Source: Mycolicibacterium sp.
GTDB taxonomy: Bacteria; Actinomycetota; Actinomycetes; Mycobacteriales; Mycobacteriaceae
Length of the DNA: 40,173 nucleotides
Assembly (NCBI RefSeq): GCF_017853185.1
Contig: NZ_JAFMJZ010000011.1
Span: forward strand, 1-40,173
Direction: 5' to 3'
Position numbers and translations under genes: made by a program. The notes below the pieces were generated by a model. That model was not told the DNA's origin. It saw nothing but the letters and a program-made list of their open reading frames with translations, and ran no database searches. This document shows, piece after piece, positions 28,267-37,415 of this stretch (position 1 is its first letter; every line of letters begins with the position of its first letter).

Positions 28267-30021
28267 CTAGACCACTTTCCCGCGAGCGGTGGAGCGCAAT
28301 GCCTGCGGCAGTATCCGCGAGGTTCCGTACAGCAGATAGGCCTCCGGCGTCACCGGGCGGATCGGCTTGTTCCTGCGCACCGCCGACAGGATGGCGGCAG
28401 CGACCTTCTCCGGCCGGTAGTCGCGCATCGCGAACATCCGCTCCAGTTGCGCGCGCCGGCCGGCCACCGCAGAGTTGCGGCCCTGCGGCGCATGGAAACC
28501 CGTCGCCGAGACGATGTTGGTGTTCACCACGCCGGGGCAGATCGTCGTGAGCCCGATGCCGGCGGCGTCGAGTTCGGCGCGCAGGCAGTCGGAGAACATG
28601 TAGACCGCCGCCTTCGAGGTGCAGTAGGCGTTGAGCGAACTGAGCGGAGCGTAGGCCGCCATCGAGGCGACGTTGACGATGTGCCCGCCGGCCCCGCGGT
28701 CGACCAGCCTGCGGGCGAAGGACCGGCAGCCATTGACCACCCCGCCGAGGTTGACGTCGAGCACCCGGTCGAACTGTTCGGCCGGGGTGTCCAGGAACGC
28801 CCCGGCCACCCCGATGCCGGCGTTGTTGACCACGATGTCGGGCACCCCGTGGGTGGCGCACACCTGCTCGGCGAACGCCTCGACGGCCGCGGCGTCGGAC
28901 ACGTCGACCACATACGGATGCGCGACGGCGCCGGCGGCGGCGATCTGCGCCGCGGTCGCGGTCACCCCGGCCTCGTCGATGTCGCTGACCACCACTTCGG
29001 CGCCCTCGGCGGCGAACGCGGCCGCAGTGGCCCGCCCGATGCCGCTGGCCGCTCCGGTCACCACGACGAGTGAGTCTCCGAACGGCTTCCGCTCCCGGCC
29101 CACCTGCGCGCGCAGCAGCGCGCGGGTGGCCTCGCCGCCCTCGATGTGGCCGATCAGTTCATCGACCGCACCGGCCACCAGATCCGGGTTCGACATCGGC
29201 AGCCAGTGCCCGGCCGGCAGGTCGCGGCGCCATAGCCGCGGCACCCAGCGCGGAGTGTCGTCGTAGACCCACGGCCTGACGAATTTGTCCCGGCTGTTGA
29301 CCAGCAACTGCACCGGAACCGCGACGTGGCGCTCACCGCCGGCGCGGACCAGCGACCGGAGGAAGTTCGCGCGGTAGATCTTCAGCCCGTTGGTTGCGTC
29401 GGCGACGAAGGTGTCGCCCTGGAAACGCCGCTCTCGGGGGATGCCCGCGGTGAACACCGCCCGGTTGAGCGTGCGGGCCAGGAACGCGCGCATGGCCACG
29501 GGCGTGAGCACCGGGACCGAGAACCCGATCATGTAGCTGAAGTGGGCCGCCTGCGACAGGGCGCGGGCGAACCGCCGCGGCCGCCAGGGGCGGGCCAGTC
29601 CGTCGCGGATGAAACGGCTCAGGTGTGCCGGATCAGGTCCGGAGATCGAGGTGTAGGACGCGACCCTCTCAGACGCCGTGCGGCGGCTCAGGTACTCCCA
29701 CATGGTGGCCGAGCCCCAGTCGTGGCCGACCACGTGCACCGGGGAACCGGGCGACACGGCGTTGGCGACGGCATCGAAGTCGTCGGCCAGCCGGGCGATC
29801 GCGTACGCCGCCACCGACTTGGGCACCTCGGACGCGCCTGCCCCGCGGTTGTCATAGCGGATCAGCCGGTAGCGCTGCGCCAGACCGGCGACGACGCCGT
29901 CCCACAGGACGTGTGAATCCGGCCACCCGTGCACCAGCACGACGACGGGGCCGCCGGGGTTGCCCTCCTCGTAAACGGCGATTCGGGTGCCGTCCCGGGA
30001 TTCGACGTAGCGGGTTGCCAT
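28267..30021 (-). CDS. ephD: EphD: epoxide hydrolase fused to short-chain dehydrogenase, 584 aa
   Basis: Two-domain enzyme. Residues about 1-290 are an alpha/beta-hydrolase of the epoxide-hydrolase type: oxyanion motif VHGWPD, nucleophile Asp101 in VVGHDWGS, C-terminal His in LPAGHWLPMSNP. Residues about 315-584 are a classical SDR: cofactor motif VVVTGAASGIGRA, NNAG (VVNNAGIG) and the active-site Tyr-x3-Lys in AYCTSKAAV. M. tuberculosis EphD is reported to act on epoxy-mycolic acids. Starts at ATG 30021; TAGATT on the same strand (30037-30032) is 10 nt upstream, so the leader would be only a few nucleotides. Divergent from dlaT. Confidence 0.95.
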   Translation of the reverse strand: MATRYVESRDGTRIAVYEEGNPGGPVVVLVHGWPDSHVLWDGVVAGLAQRYRLIRYDNRGAGASEVPKSVAAYAIARLADDFDAVANAVSPGSPVHVVGHDWGSATMWEYLSRRTASERVASYTSISGPDPAHLSRFIRDGLARPWRPRRFARALSQAAHFSYMIGFSVPVLTPVAMRAFLARTLNRAVFTAGIPRERRFQGDTFVADATNGLKIYRANFLRSLVRAGGERHVAVPVQLLVNSRDKFVRPWVYDDTPRWVPRLWRRDLPAGHWLPMSNPDLVAGAVDELIGHIEGGEATRALLRAQVGRERKPFGDSLVVVTGAASGIGRATAAAFAAEGAEVVVSDIDEAGVTATAAQIAAAGAVAHPYVVDVSDAAAVEAFAEQVCATHGVPDIVVNNAGIGVAGAFLDTPAEQFDRVLDVNLGGVVNGCRSFARRLVDRGAGGHIVNVASMAAYAPLSSLNAYCTSKAAVYMFSDCLRAELDAAGIGLTTICPGVVNTNIVSATGFHAPQGRNSAVAGRRAQLERMFAMRDYRPEKVAAAILSAVRRNKPIRPVTPEAYLLYGTSRILPQALRSTARGKVV

Positions 30022-30127
30022 TTGGCGTCCAAATCTACTTCAGTGCCGTGGAGCGGAACGGAATGACAGGATGGGGGCACTCGCTGTGGTAAGTCTGACG
30101 CCGATCCGTCGTTTATAAGGAGCCAAC

Positions 30128-31867
30128 ATGGCCGTCTCCGTCCAGATGCCCGCGCTGGGTGAAAGCGTCACCGAGGGCACTGTCACCCGCTGGCTCAAGC
30201 AAGAGGGTGACACCGTTGTGGTGGACGAGCCGTTGCTGGAGGTCTCGACCGACAAGGTCGACACCGAGATCCCCGCACCCGCCTCCGGCGTTCTGACCAA
30301 GATCGTGGCCCACGAGGATGACACCGTCGCCGTCGGCGGCGAACTGGCCGTCATCGGCGAGGCCGGCGAGGCCCCCGCCGCCGCGCCGGCCGCCGCGCCG
30401 GTTGAGGCGGCCCCGGCCGCTCCCGCCCCGGCACCGGAACCGGTCGCCCAAGCCGCACCCGAACCGGTGCCCGCGGCCCCCGCGGCCCCGGCGCCCGCCG
30501 CCCCGGCCGCATCGGGCGGTGCATCGACCCCGGTGCTGATGCCGACGCTGGGCGAGTCGGTCACCGAAGGCACCGTCACCCGGTGGCTGAAGAAGGTCGG
30601 CGATGCGGTCGCGGCGGACGAGCCGCTCGTGGAGGTCTCCACCGACAAGGTCGACACCGAGATCCCGTCCCCCGTTTCGGGCACCCTGCTCAGCATCACC
30701 GCCGCCGAGGACGACACCGTCGCGGTCGGCGGCGAGTTGGCCAAGATCGGCGCTGCCGGTGCCGCACCGCAGGCCCCCGCTCCCGCTGCCCCTGCGACTC
30801 CTCCGCCGGCTCCGCCGGCACCCGCTCCCGCACCCCCGGCTGCGGCTCCGGCTCCGGCACCTGCCCCGCAGGCCGCCGCGCCGGTGGCCCATCCCACCCC
30901 GGCCGGTCGCATCGAGGCCGGCGACGGCGCCCCGTACGTCACCCCGCTGGTGCGCAAACTGGCGGCCGAGAAGGGCGTGAATCTGGCGGCGGTGCAGGGC
31001 ACCGGCGTCGGCGGCCGCATCCGCAAGCAGGACGTGCTGGCCGCGTCGGAACCCAAGGCGGCGCCCACGGCGGCGCCCGCCCCGGCTGCTGCGGCGTCGG
31101 CCCCCTCGGCCCCCGCTGCCGCGACCGCCTCGCCGCTGGCCCACCTGCGCGGCACCACCCAGAAGGCCAACCGGGTCCGCAAGCTCACCGCCAAGAAGAC
31201 CCGGGAGTCGCTGCAGTCCACCGCTCAGCTGACTCAGACCCACGAGGTCGACATGACCCGGATCGTCGGACTGCGGGCCCGGGCCAAGAAGGAATTCGCC
31301 GAACGGGAGGGCGTCAACCTCACCTACCTGCCGTTCATCGCCCGCGCGGCGATCGACGCCCTCAAGGCGCATCCGAACATCAATGCCAGCTACAACGAGG
31401 ACGCCGGCGAGATCACCTACTACGACACCGAGAACATCGGTTTCGCGGTGGACACAGACCAGGGCCTGCTCTCACCGGTGATCCACAACGCCGGCGACCT
31501 GTCGCTGGCCGGTCTGGCCCGGGCCATCAACGACATCGCCGCCCGGGCCCGGTCCGGCGACCTCAAGCCCGACGAGCTCTCCGGCGGCACCTTCACCATC
31601 ACCAACATCGGCAGCCAGGGCGCGCTGTTCGACACGCCGATCCTGGTCCCGCCGCAGGCGGCGATGCTGGGCACCGGCGCGATCGTCAAGCGCCCGCGGG
31701 TGATCGCCGACGAGTTCGGCAACGAGTCGATCGGCGTCCGCTCGATCTGCTACCTGCCGCTGACCTATGACCACCGGCTGATCGACGGCGCCGACGCCGG
31801 CCGATTCCTCACCACCGTGAAGCGGCGGCTGGAAGAAGGGGCCTTCGAGGCCGAACTGGGCCTCTGA
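30128..31867 (+). CDS. dlaT: Dihydrolipoamide acyltransferase, E2 of the pyruvate dehydrogenase complex, 579 aa
   Basis: E2 core enzyme; in mycobacteria DlaT serves pyruvate dehydrogenase and also the AhpC/AhpD peroxidase relay. Two lipoyl domains with Lys43 and Lys174, each in [10 protein letters not shown], are separated by long Ala/Pro linkers. A peripheral-subunit-binding domain lies near 275-310 ([23 protein letters not shown]). The C-terminal catalytic domain ends in [13 protein letters not shown], with catalytic His549 and Asp553. ATG 30128 has AAGGAG about 6 nt upstream. The linkers' reduced alphabet makes misleading open frames on both strands. Often called sucB in older annotation. 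Its lipoyl groups depend on lipB and lipA just downstream. Confidence 0.96.
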   Translation: MAVSVQMPALGESVTEGTVTRWLKQEGDTVVVDEPLLEVSTDKVDTEIPAPASGVLTKIVAHEDDTVAVGGELAVIGEAGEAPAAAPAAAPVEAAPAAPAPAPEPVAQAAPEPVPAAPAAPAPAAPAASGGASTPVLMPTLGESVTEGTVTRWLKKVGDAVAADEPLVEVSTDKVDTEIPSPVSGTLLSITAAEDDTVAVGGELAKIGAAGAAPQAPAPAAPATPPPAPPAPAPAPPAAAPAPAPAPQAAAPVAHPTPAGRIEAGDGAPYVTPLVRKLAAEKGVNLAAVQGTGVGGRIRKQDVLAASEPKAAPTAAPAPAAAASAPSAPAAATASPLAHLRGTTQKANRVRKLTAKKTRESLQSTAQLTQTHEVDMTRIVGLRARAKKEFAEREGVNLTYLPFIARAAIDALKAHPNINASYNEDAGEITYYDTENIGFAVDTDQGLLSPVIHNAGDLSLAGLARAINDIAARARSGDLKPDELSGGTFTITNIGSQGALFDTPILVPPQAAMLGTGAIVKRPRVIADEFGNESIGVRSICYLPLTYDHRLIDGADAGRFLTTVKRRLEEGAFEAELGL

Positions 31868-31869
31868 TT

Positions 31870-32787
31870 TTGACCCCTTCCGAGGTCAATGGCACCGTCG
31901 CCATCGCCGGATCGTCCGGACTGATCGGCTCGGCCCTGGTCGCCGCGCTGCGCACCGCCGATCACCGGGTGGTCCGCATCGTGCGGCGCACGGCGGCCGG
32001 CCGGGACGAAGTGCAGTGGAATCCCGAGCGCGGCGAATTCGATCCGGCGGCTCTCGACGGCGTCGACGCGGTGGTCAACCTCTGCGGCGTCGGGGTCGGT
32101 GAGCGGCGCTGGTCGGGTGCGTTCAAACAGAGCCTGCGCGACAGCCGGATCGACCCCACCGAGGTGATCTCCGCGGCGGTCGCCGATGCGGAGGTGCCGG
32201 TCCTGATCAACGCCAGCGCGGTCGGTTACTACGGCGACACCCGCGATCGCATCGTCGACGAATCCGCCCCTGCCGGAAAGGGATTCCTGGCCCGGCTGTG
32301 TGTGGACTGGGAGGCCGCCACCGCACCCGCGCAGGAGTCCGGCGCTCGGGTGGTGCTGGCCCGGACCGGACTGGTGCTCTCCCCCGGCGGCGGCGTGCTG
32401 GGCAAGCTGCGGCCGTTGTTCGCGCTGGGCCTGGGCGGCCGACTCGGCGGCGGCCGCCAGTACATGCCCTGGATCAGTCTGGAGGACCAGATCCGCGCGC
32501 TGCTCTTCGCGATCAACGACGCCCGGCTGTCCGGACCGGTCAACTTCACCGGTCCGGCCCCGGTGACCAACGCGGAGTTCACCTCGGCACTGGGCCGCGC
32601 GGTGGGCCGCCCGGCGCCGTGGCCGGTACCCGGTATCGCGCTGAAAACCCTGCTCGGCGAGTTCGCCGACGAAGGTCTGCTGGGCGGCCAGCGGGCGATC
32701 CCGGCCGCCCTGGAGCGGGCCGGGTTCGCCTTCCACCACAACACCATCGGCGAAGCGCTGACCTACGCGCTGACTGCCGGCCAGTAG
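31870..32787 (+). CDS. SDR39U1/YfcH-type NAD(P)-dependent epimerase-like protein, 305 aa
   Basis: Atypical extended SDR (TIGR01777 type). N-terminal Rossmann motif is [18 protein letters not shown], followed by [26 protein letters not shown] holds the usual Tyr region but without the canonical Tyr-x3-Lys. A C-terminal DUF1731-like helix pair includes [14 protein letters not shown]. Substrate unknown. Starts at TTG 31870, 2 nt after the dlaT stop, so it is co-transcribed with dlaT, an order also kept in M. tuberculosis (Rv2216) as I recall. Stop TAG overlaps the region of the lipB promoter. Confidence 0.9.
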   Translation: MTPSEVNGTVAIAGSSGLIGSALVAALRTADHRVVRIVRRTAAGRDEVQWNPERGEFDPAALDGVDAVVNLCGVGVGERRWSGAFKQSLRDSRIDPTEVISAAVADAEVPVLINASAVGYYGDTRDRIVDESAPAGKGFLARLCVDWEAATAPAQESGARVVLARTGLVLSPGGGVLGKLRPLFALGLGGRLGGGRQYMPWISLEDQIRALLFAINDARLSGPVNFTGPAPVTNAEFTSALGRAVGRPAPWPVPGIALKTLLGEFADEGLLGGQRAIPAALERAGFAFHHNTIGEALTYALTAGQ

Positions 32788-32800
32788 TAGCGTCGAGATC
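32788..32800 (+). promoter_or_regulatory. Candidate leaderless promoter of lipB
   Basis: TAGCGT at 32788-32793, starting directly after the stop of the preceding gene, is 7 nt before GTG 32801. No ribosome site. Identical to the element before the nuclease gene at 2011. Confidence 0.5.
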
Positions 32801-33475
32801 GTGCGGCAGTCCATCCGGTCCGGCGCCGATCCGATCGAGATCCGCCAACTCGGCATCCTCGACTACGAGGCCGCCTGGCAGCTTCAACGCGAGTTGGCCG
32901 ACGCCCGGGTGGCCGGCGGACCGGACACCCTGCTGCTGCTCGAGCACCCGGCGGTGTACACCGCCGGCAGGCGCACCGAGGCCCACGAGCGGCCACTGGA
33001 CGGCACCCCCGTCGTCGACACCGACCGCGGCGGCAAGATCACCTGGCACGGCCCGGGACAGCTGGTGGGGTATCCGGTGATCGGCCTGGCCGAACCGCTG
33101 GATGTGGTGAATTACGTTCGGCGCCTTGAGGAGTCACTGATCAAGGTGTGCTCGGCCTTCGGGCTCGACGCCGGCCGGGTGGACGGCCGGTCCGGGGTCT
33201 GGCTGCCGGCCGACGAGGTGCGCCCGGAGCGCAAGATCGCCGCGATCGGCATCCGGGTGGCGCGCGGCACCACGCTGCACGGGTTCTCGCTGAACTGCGA
33301 CTGCGACCTGCGCGCGTTCTCGGCGATCGTGCCGTGCGGGATCCCCGATGCCGGGGTCACCTCGCTGACCGCCGAACTCGGCCGCCGGATCGGCGTCGAG
33401 GAGGTCCGCGGCCTCGTCGCCGAAGCCGTCTGCGACGCACTCGACGGGCGACTGCCCGTAACATCGCACCCATGA
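32801..33475 (+). CDS. lipB: Octanoyl-[acyl carrier protein]:protein octanoyltransferase, 224 aa
   Basis: Moves octanoate from acyl carrier protein to lipoyl domains, the first step of endogenous lipoate synthesis. Signatures: [30 protein letters not shown] (usually TYHGPGQ; Trp replaces Tyr here), Lys145 in [11 protein letters not shown] and acyl-accepting Cys179 in [14 protein letters not shown]. Lys and Cys form the known catalytic dyad. Length is typical. Its stop overlaps the lipA start (ATGA), though lipA also seems to have its own promoter inside the lipB end. Confidence 0.97.
   Translation: MRQSIRSGADPIEIRQLGILDYEAAWQLQRELADARVAGGPDTLLLLEHPAVYTAGRRTEAHERPLDGTPVVDTDRGGKITWHGPGQLVGYPVIGLAEPLDVVNYVRRLEESLIKVCSAFGLDAGRVDGRSGVWLPADEVRPERKIAAIGIRVARGTTLHGFSLNCDCDLRAFSAIVPCGIPDAGVTSLTAELGRRIGVEEVRGLVAEAVCDALDGRLPVTSHP
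33459..33471 (+). promoter_or_regulatory. Candidate leaderless promoter of lipA
   Basis: TAACAT at 33459-33464, inside the end of lipB, is 7 nt before ATG 33472. This would allow lipA to be expressed without lipB. Confidence 0.5.
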
Positions 33476-34437
33476 GCGTGGAGCCGGAGTCCAATGTCGC
33501 CGGCCCGGCGGCTCCGGGTGGCCGCAAGCTGTTGCGGCTCGAGGTGCGCAACGCCGAGACCCCGATCGAGCGCAAGCCGCCGTGGATCAAGACCCGGGCC
33601 CGGATGGGCCCGGAGTTCACCGAACTCAAGGGCCTGGTCCGCCGCGAGGGTCTGCACACCGTCTGCGAAGAGGCCGGCTGCCCGAACATCTACGAATGCT
33701 GGGAGGACCGCGAGGCCACCTTCCTGATCGGCGGGGAGCAGTGCACCCGGCGCTGTGACTTCTGCCAGATCGACACCGGCAAGCCCGCCGAGTTCGACCG
33801 CGACGAACCCCGCCGGGTGGCCGAGAGCGTCGCCGCGATGGGACTGAAGTACGCCACCGTCACCGGGGTCGCCCGCGACGACCTGCCCGACGGCGGGGCG
33901 TGGCTCTACGCCGAGACGGTCCGCGCGATCAAGGAACTCAACCCGGCCACCGGCGTCGAACTGCTCGCCCCGGATTTCAACGGGGAGGCGCATCTGCTGC
34001 GCGAGGTGTTCGAGTCGCGCCCGGAAGTGTTCGCGCACAACCTCGAAACCGTCCCGCGGATCTTCAAACGGATCCGGCCGGCCTTCCGGTACCAGCGCAG
34101 CCTCGACGTCATCACCGCGGCCCGCGACTTCGGTCTGGTGACCAAGAGCAACCTCATCCTCGGCATGGGCGAGACCATCGACGAGGTGCACGCGGCGCTG
34201 GCCGATCTGCACGCCGCGGGCTGCGACATCGTCACCATCACCCAATACCTGCGGCCTTCGGCGCGCCACCACCCGGTCGAGCGGTGGGTGCATCCCGACG
34301 AGTTCGTCGACCTCGCGGGCTACGCCGAGGGGCTCGGCTTCGCCGGAGTGCTGGCCGGTCCGCTGGTGCGGTCGTCATATCGGGCCGGGCGGCTCTACCA
34401 GCAGGCTTCGCTGTCTCGCAAGCCGTCCGTATCCTGA
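33472..34437 (+). CDS. lipA: Lipoyl synthase (radical SAM), 321 aa
   Basis: Inserts two sulfurs into protein-bound octanoyl groups. Auxiliary cluster ligands Cys65, Cys70 and Cys76 ([13 protein letters not shown]) and radical-SAM cluster ligands Cys91, Cys95 and Cys98 (CTRRCDFC) are all present. The C-terminal RSSYRAG motif, whose Ser ligates the auxiliary cluster, is also present. Length and order are those of the family. ATG 33472 overlaps the lipB stop. The Fe-S carrier at 16.5 kb is a possible supplier of the sacrificial cluster (inference). Confidence 0.98.
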   Translation: MSVEPESNVAGPAAPGGRKLLRLEVRNAETPIERKPPWIKTRARMGPEFTELKGLVRREGLHTVCEEAGCPNIYECWEDREATFLIGGEQCTRRCDFCQIDTGKPAEFDRDEPRRVAESVAAMGLKYATVTGVARDDLPDGGAWLYAETVRAIKELNPATGVELLAPDFNGEAHLLREVFESRPEVFAHNLETVPRIFKRIRPAFRYQRSLDVITAARDFGLVTKSNLILGMGETIDEVHAALADLHAAGCDIVTITQYLRPSARHHPVERWVHPDEFVDLAGYAEGLGFAGVLAGPLVRSSYRAGRLYQQASLSRKPSVS

Positions 34438-34451
34438 TCAGCTATGGCCCC

Positions 34452-34465
34452 TATCCTTGACGCCC
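34452..34465 (+). promoter_or_regulatory. Candidate leaderless promoter of the DUF4191 gene
   Basis: TATCCT at 34452-34457 is 8 nt before ATG 34466. The same hexamer precedes the RDD gene on the opposite strand. Confidence 0.45.
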
Positions 34466-35218
34466 ATGGCTAAGACGCGTACCCCGGCCGAACTCAAAGC
34501 CGCCAAGGCTGAGGCGAAGGCGGCAGCCAAGGCAGCCTCCAAGCAGCGCCGCAAGCAGTTGTGGCAGGCCTTCCAGATGCAGCGCCAGGAGGACAGCCGG
34601 CTGCTGCCGTACATGCTCGGCGGCTTCGCGCTGGTGCTGGCGATCTCGGTGGCCTTCGGCATCTGGGCCGGCGGGTTCACCAAGTACCTGATGATCGTGC
34701 TGGGTGTCGTCCTCGGCGTGATGGTGGCCTTCATCATCTTCGGCCGCCGGGCGCAGAAGAACGTATACAAGAAGGCCGAGGGGCAGACCGGGGCCGCGGC
34801 CTGGGCGCTGGAGAACATGCGCGGCAAGTGGCGCGTGACCCCCGGGGTCGGTGTCAACGGGCATTTCGACGCGGTGCACCGGGTGATCGGACGCCCCGGC
34901 GTCATCTTCGTCGGCGAGGGTCAGGCCAACCGGGTCAAGCCGCTTCTGGCACAGGAGAAGAAGCGCACCGCGCGCCTGGTCGGCGAGGTGCCGATCTACG
35001 ACATCGTGGTCGGCAACGGCGAGGGCGAAGTCCCGCTGGACAAGCTGGAACGTCACCTGACCAAGCTGCCGGCCAACATCAGCGTCAAGCAGATGGACAT
35101 TCTGGAGAGCAAGTTCGCCGCTCTCGGCACCAAGGCCGGCGCGGCCGCCATGCCGAAGGGTCCGCTGCCGCCGCAGGCCAAGATGCGCGGGGTGCAGCGC
35201 ACCATGAAGCGGCGCTGA
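34466..35218 (+). CDS. DUF4191 membrane protein (Rv2219-like), 250 aa
   Basis: Conserved actinobacterial membrane protein of unknown function, routinely next to lipA. The N-terminal 48 residues are Lys/Ala-rich and basic (AAKAEAKAAAKAASKQRRKQ). Two membrane helices follow (about 50-70 and 75-97, LPYMLGGFALVLAISVAFGIW and YLMIVLGVVLGVMVAFIIF). The cytosolic remainder of about 150 residues includes GRPGVIFVGEGQANRVKPLL. ATG 34466 gives MAKTRTPAELKAAK and 250 residues. Converges on the RDD gene, with 9 bp between stops. Confidence 0.9.
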   Translation: MAKTRTPAELKAAKAEAKAAAKAASKQRRKQLWQAFQMQRQEDSRLLPYMLGGFALVLAISVAFGIWAGGFTKYLMIVLGVVLGVMVAFIIFGRRAQKNVYKKAEGQTGAAAWALENMRGKWRVTPGVGVNGHFDAVHRVIGRPGVIFVGEGQANRVKPLLAQEKKRTARLVGEVPIYDIVVGNGEGEVPLDKLERHLTKLPANISVKQMDILESKFAALGTKAGAAAMPKGPLPPQAKMRGVQRTMKRR

Positions 35219-35227
35219 AACCCGGGT

Positions 35228-35686
35228 TCAGCGAAAAACGACCGCTGTGGCGGTCAGCCGGTCCTGGAATCCGCGCCCGTCGGAGTCGGTGAACAGCGCC
35301 GGGATCACCAGAGCGATCAACAGACCCCGCGCCACGGCGCGGCCGGTGCCCACGTACCGGCGGTTGTCCACCGAGGCGACCCGCAGACCCAGCAGGTACT
35401 GGCCCGGGGTGAATCCGTACAGCCGCACCGAGATCACGCCGAGAACGAACCAGATCACCAGCACCGCGGTGGCCAGCGCCGGCATCCTCAACAGCCCCAG
35501 CGACAGGCCCAGACCGGCCAATCCGTAGGCGATCAGCCAGTCGACGGCCAGCGCACCGGCGCGGCGACCCAGTCCGGCCAGCGATCCGGGTCCGTCCTGC
35601 GGCAACCCCAGCCGCTGGCCGGGGTATCCGGACGGGTTTCCCAGCGATTCCGGTCCGGAAAGCCATGATCCGATCTCGCCTGCCAT
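35228..35686 (-). CDS. RDD-family membrane protein, 152 aa
   Basis: RDD domain with the characteristic Arg near the start of the first helix (GLGRRAGALAVDWLIAYGLAG) and the Asp in the same helix. Three membrane segments lie at about 43-65, 68-90 and 120-140, and the conserved GFTPGQYLLGLRV loop is between. It ends with a polar GFQDRLTATAVVFR segment; Gln-Asp-Arg is typical of the family. Function unknown; some members are linked to ion transport. ATG 35686 is 6 nt from TATCCT. Divergent from glnA1. Confidence 0.92.
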   Translation of the reverse strand: MAGEIGSWLSGPESLGNPSGYPGQRLGLPQDGPGSLAGLGRRAGALAVDWLIAYGLAGLGLSLGLLRMPALATAVLVIWFVLGVISVRLYGFTPGQYLLGLRVASVDNRRYVGTGRAVARGLLIALVIPALFTDSDGRGFQDRLTATAVVFR

Positions 35687-35698
35687 GAGTCGAGGATA
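35687..35698 (-). promoter_or_regulatory. Candidate leaderless promoter of the RDD gene
   Basis: On the minus strand TATCCT at 35698-35693 is followed by 6 nt and ATG 35686. Confidence 0.5.
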
Positions 35699-35718
35699 GG
35701 CATCCCGCGCGAGGGCGG

Positions 35719-35780
35719 AAAACCGACCCGAAACCGGTAGGCGTAACGTCCGCGAAACATTCGCTTGACGGCTGCGAAAC
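35719..35780 (+). promoter_or_regulatory. Candidate triple GlnR operator upstream of glnA1
   Basis: The actinobacterial GlnR site is GTNAC-N6-GAAAC, with an AC-N9-AC core. GTAAC-N6-GAAAC occurs at 35743-35758 (perfect match) and TTGAC-N6-GAAAC at 35765-35780, exactly 22 bp apart, two helical turns. A weaker AAAAC-N6-GAAAC lies at 35719-35734. All are on the glnA1 strand, upstream of its likely -10. GlnR control of glnA is established for mycobacteria and streptomycetes. Confidence 0.7.
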
Positions 35781-35790
35781 CTCGCCTCCC

Positions 35791-35796
35791 TACCGT
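35791..35796 (+). promoter_or_regulatory. Candidate -10 element of glnA1
   Basis: TACCGT fits TANNNT and would give a leader of about 35 nt that includes the AAAGGAG ribosome site. TTGACG at 35765-35770 resembles a -35 but is 20 bp away and overlaps a GlnR half-site, so activation by GlnR may replace -35 contact. Confidence 0.4.
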
Positions 35797-35838
35797 CAGC
35801 CGGGGTTAACGAATTGTCTGCGCGTAAAGGAGCACTAA

Positions 35839-37278
35839 GTGGCGAAGCCAAAGACATCCGACGACATCTTCAAGCTGATCAAGGACGAAAAGGTCGAGTA
35901 CGTCGACGTCCGATTCTGCGACCTGCCCGGCGTGGTCCAGCACTTCTCGATCCCGGCGACGGCCTTCGACGAGAGCGTGTTCGAGGACGGCCTGGCGTTC
36001 GACGGCTCCTCGGTGCGCGGTTTCCAGTCCATCCACGAGTCCGACATGATGCTGCTGCCGGATGCCGACACGGCCCAGATCGACCCGTTCCGGTCGGCCA
36101 AGACGCTGAACCTGAACTTCTTCGTCCACGACCCGTTCACCCGCGAGGCGTACTCGCGTGACCCGCGCAACGTGGCCCGCAAGGCGGAGAACTACCTGGC
36201 CTCCACCGGTATCGCCGACACGGCGTACTTCGGCGCCGAGGCCGAGTTCTACATCTTCGACTCGATCGCCTACGACTCGAAGATGAACGGCGCGTTCTAC
36301 GAGATCGACTCGGAGTCGGGCTGCTGGAACACCGGCGAACCGTTCGAGGCCGACGGCAGCCCGAACCTGGGCTACAAGGTGCGTGCCAAGGGCGGGTACT
36401 TCCCGGTCGCGCCGTACGACCACTACGTCGACCTGCGCGACGAGATGTCGACCAACCTGATCAACGCCGGGTTCACCCTCGAGCGCGGCCACCACGAGGT
36501 CGGCACCGCCGGCCAGGCCGAGATCAACTACAAGTTCAACACCCTGCTGGCCGCGGCCGACGATGTGCTGCTGTTCAAGTACATCATCAAGAACACCGCG
36601 TGGCAGAACGGCAAGTCGGTCACCTTCATGCCCAAGCCGCTCTTCGGTGACAACGGTTCGGGCATGCACGCCCACCAGTCGCTGTGGAAGGACGGCAAGC
36701 CGTTGTTCCACGACGAGTCCGGTTACGCCGGCCTGTCGGACATGGCACGGCACTACATCGGCGGCATTCTGCACCACGCCCCGTCGCTGCTGGCGTTCAC
36801 CAACCCGACGGTGAACTCCTACAAGCGCCTGGTGCCGGGCTACGAGGCGCCGGTCAACCTGGTCTACAGCCAGCGCAACCGTTCGGCGTGCGTGCGTATC
36901 CCGATCACCGGCAACAACCCGAAGGCCAAGCGCCTCGAGTTCCGCTGCCCGGACAGCTCGGGCAACCCGTACCTGGCGTTCGCGGCCATGCTGATGGCCG
37001 GCATCGACGGCATCAAGAAGAAGATCGAGCCGCTGGCCCCGGTCGACAAGGACCTCTACGAGCTCCCGCCGGACGAGGCCGCCAACATCCCGCAGGCGCC
37101 GACCTCGCTGGCCGCGGTGATCGACCGTCTCGAGGCCGATCACGACTACCTCACCGAGGGTGGCGTGTTCACCTCGGACCTGATCGAGACCTGGATCAAC
37201 TACAAGCGGGAGAACGAGATCCTGCCGATCCAGATCCGCCCTCACCCCTACGAGTTCGCGCTGTACTACGACGTCTAA
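35839..37278 (+). CDS. glnA1: Glutamine synthetase type I, 479 aa
   Basis: Dodecameric enzyme making glutamine from glutamate and ammonia. Signatures: [58 protein letters not shown] and [20 protein letters not shown]. The adenylylation target is Tyr407 counting the start (DKDLYELPP), so activity should be regulated by GlnE. Length is that of M. tuberculosis GlnA1 plus one. GTG 35839 has AAAGGAG 6 nt upstream. In M. tuberculosis glnE follows; here the next 2.8 kb hold other genes. The last codons are echoed in a 15-bp repeat and a terminator follows. Confidence 0.98.
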   Translation: MAKPKTSDDIFKLIKDEKVEYVDVRFCDLPGVVQHFSIPATAFDESVFEDGLAFDGSSVRGFQSIHESDMMLLPDADTAQIDPFRSAKTLNLNFFVHDPFTREAYSRDPRNVARKAENYLASTGIADTAYFGAEAEFYIFDSIAYDSKMNGAFYEIDSESGCWNTGEPFEADGSPNLGYKVRAKGGYFPVAPYDHYVDLRDEMSTNLINAGFTLERGHHEVGTAGQAEINYKFNTLLAAADDVLLFKYIIKNTAWQNGKSVTFMPKPLFGDNGSGMHAHQSLWKDGKPLFHDESGYAGLSDMARHYIGGILHHAPSLLAFTNPTVNSYKRLVPGYEAPVNLVYSQRNRSACVRIPITGNNPKAKRLEFRCPDSSGNPYLAFAAMLMAGIDGIKKKIEPLAPVDKDLYELPPDEAANIPQAPTSLAAVIDRLEADHDYLTEGGVFTSDLIETWINYKRENEILPIQIRPHPYEFALYYDV

Positions 37279-37306
37279 ATCTGGGACGTCTAAATACGCG
37301 ACGTCT
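37270..37306. repeat. 15-bp tandem echo of the glnA1 3' end
   Basis: GACGTCTAAAT occurs at 37270-37280 and again at 37285-37295, with GACGTCT at 37300-37306, an exact 15-bp period. The first copy is the Asp-Val-stop end of glnA1; the second repeats Asp, Val and TAA in the same frame. It lies just before the terminator. Confidence 0.9.
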
Positions 37307-37320
37307 CAGCAGTCAGCGTG

Positions 37321-37363
37321 AAGCGGCCCGTCCGGCAATTGCCGGGCGGGCCGCTTTGCTTTT
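37321..37363 (+). terminator. Intrinsic-type terminator of glnA1
   Basis: Arms 37321-37336 and 37341-37356 form a 16-bp GC-rich stem with one G-U pair and an AATT loop, followed by TGCTTTT. It begins 42 nt after the glnA1 stop. Confidence 0.85.
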
Positions 37364-37415
37364 CGGTTAGATTCCGACGGTGGGTCCAATTAGGCCCGAA
37401 CGCGGAAGGATCACC

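Noticed and set aside
30360..31130. Repetitive GC-rich tracts giving open frames on both strands in dlaT
   Set aside because: They encode the Ala/Pro interdomain linkers of the E2 enzyme; the two lipoyl domains are homologous copies, so the DNA similarity there is expected.
35765..35770. TTGACG as a classical -35 of glnA1
   Set aside because: It is 20 bp from the best -10 and is part of a TTGAC-N6-GAAAC GlnR-like site, so it is better explained as an operator half-site.
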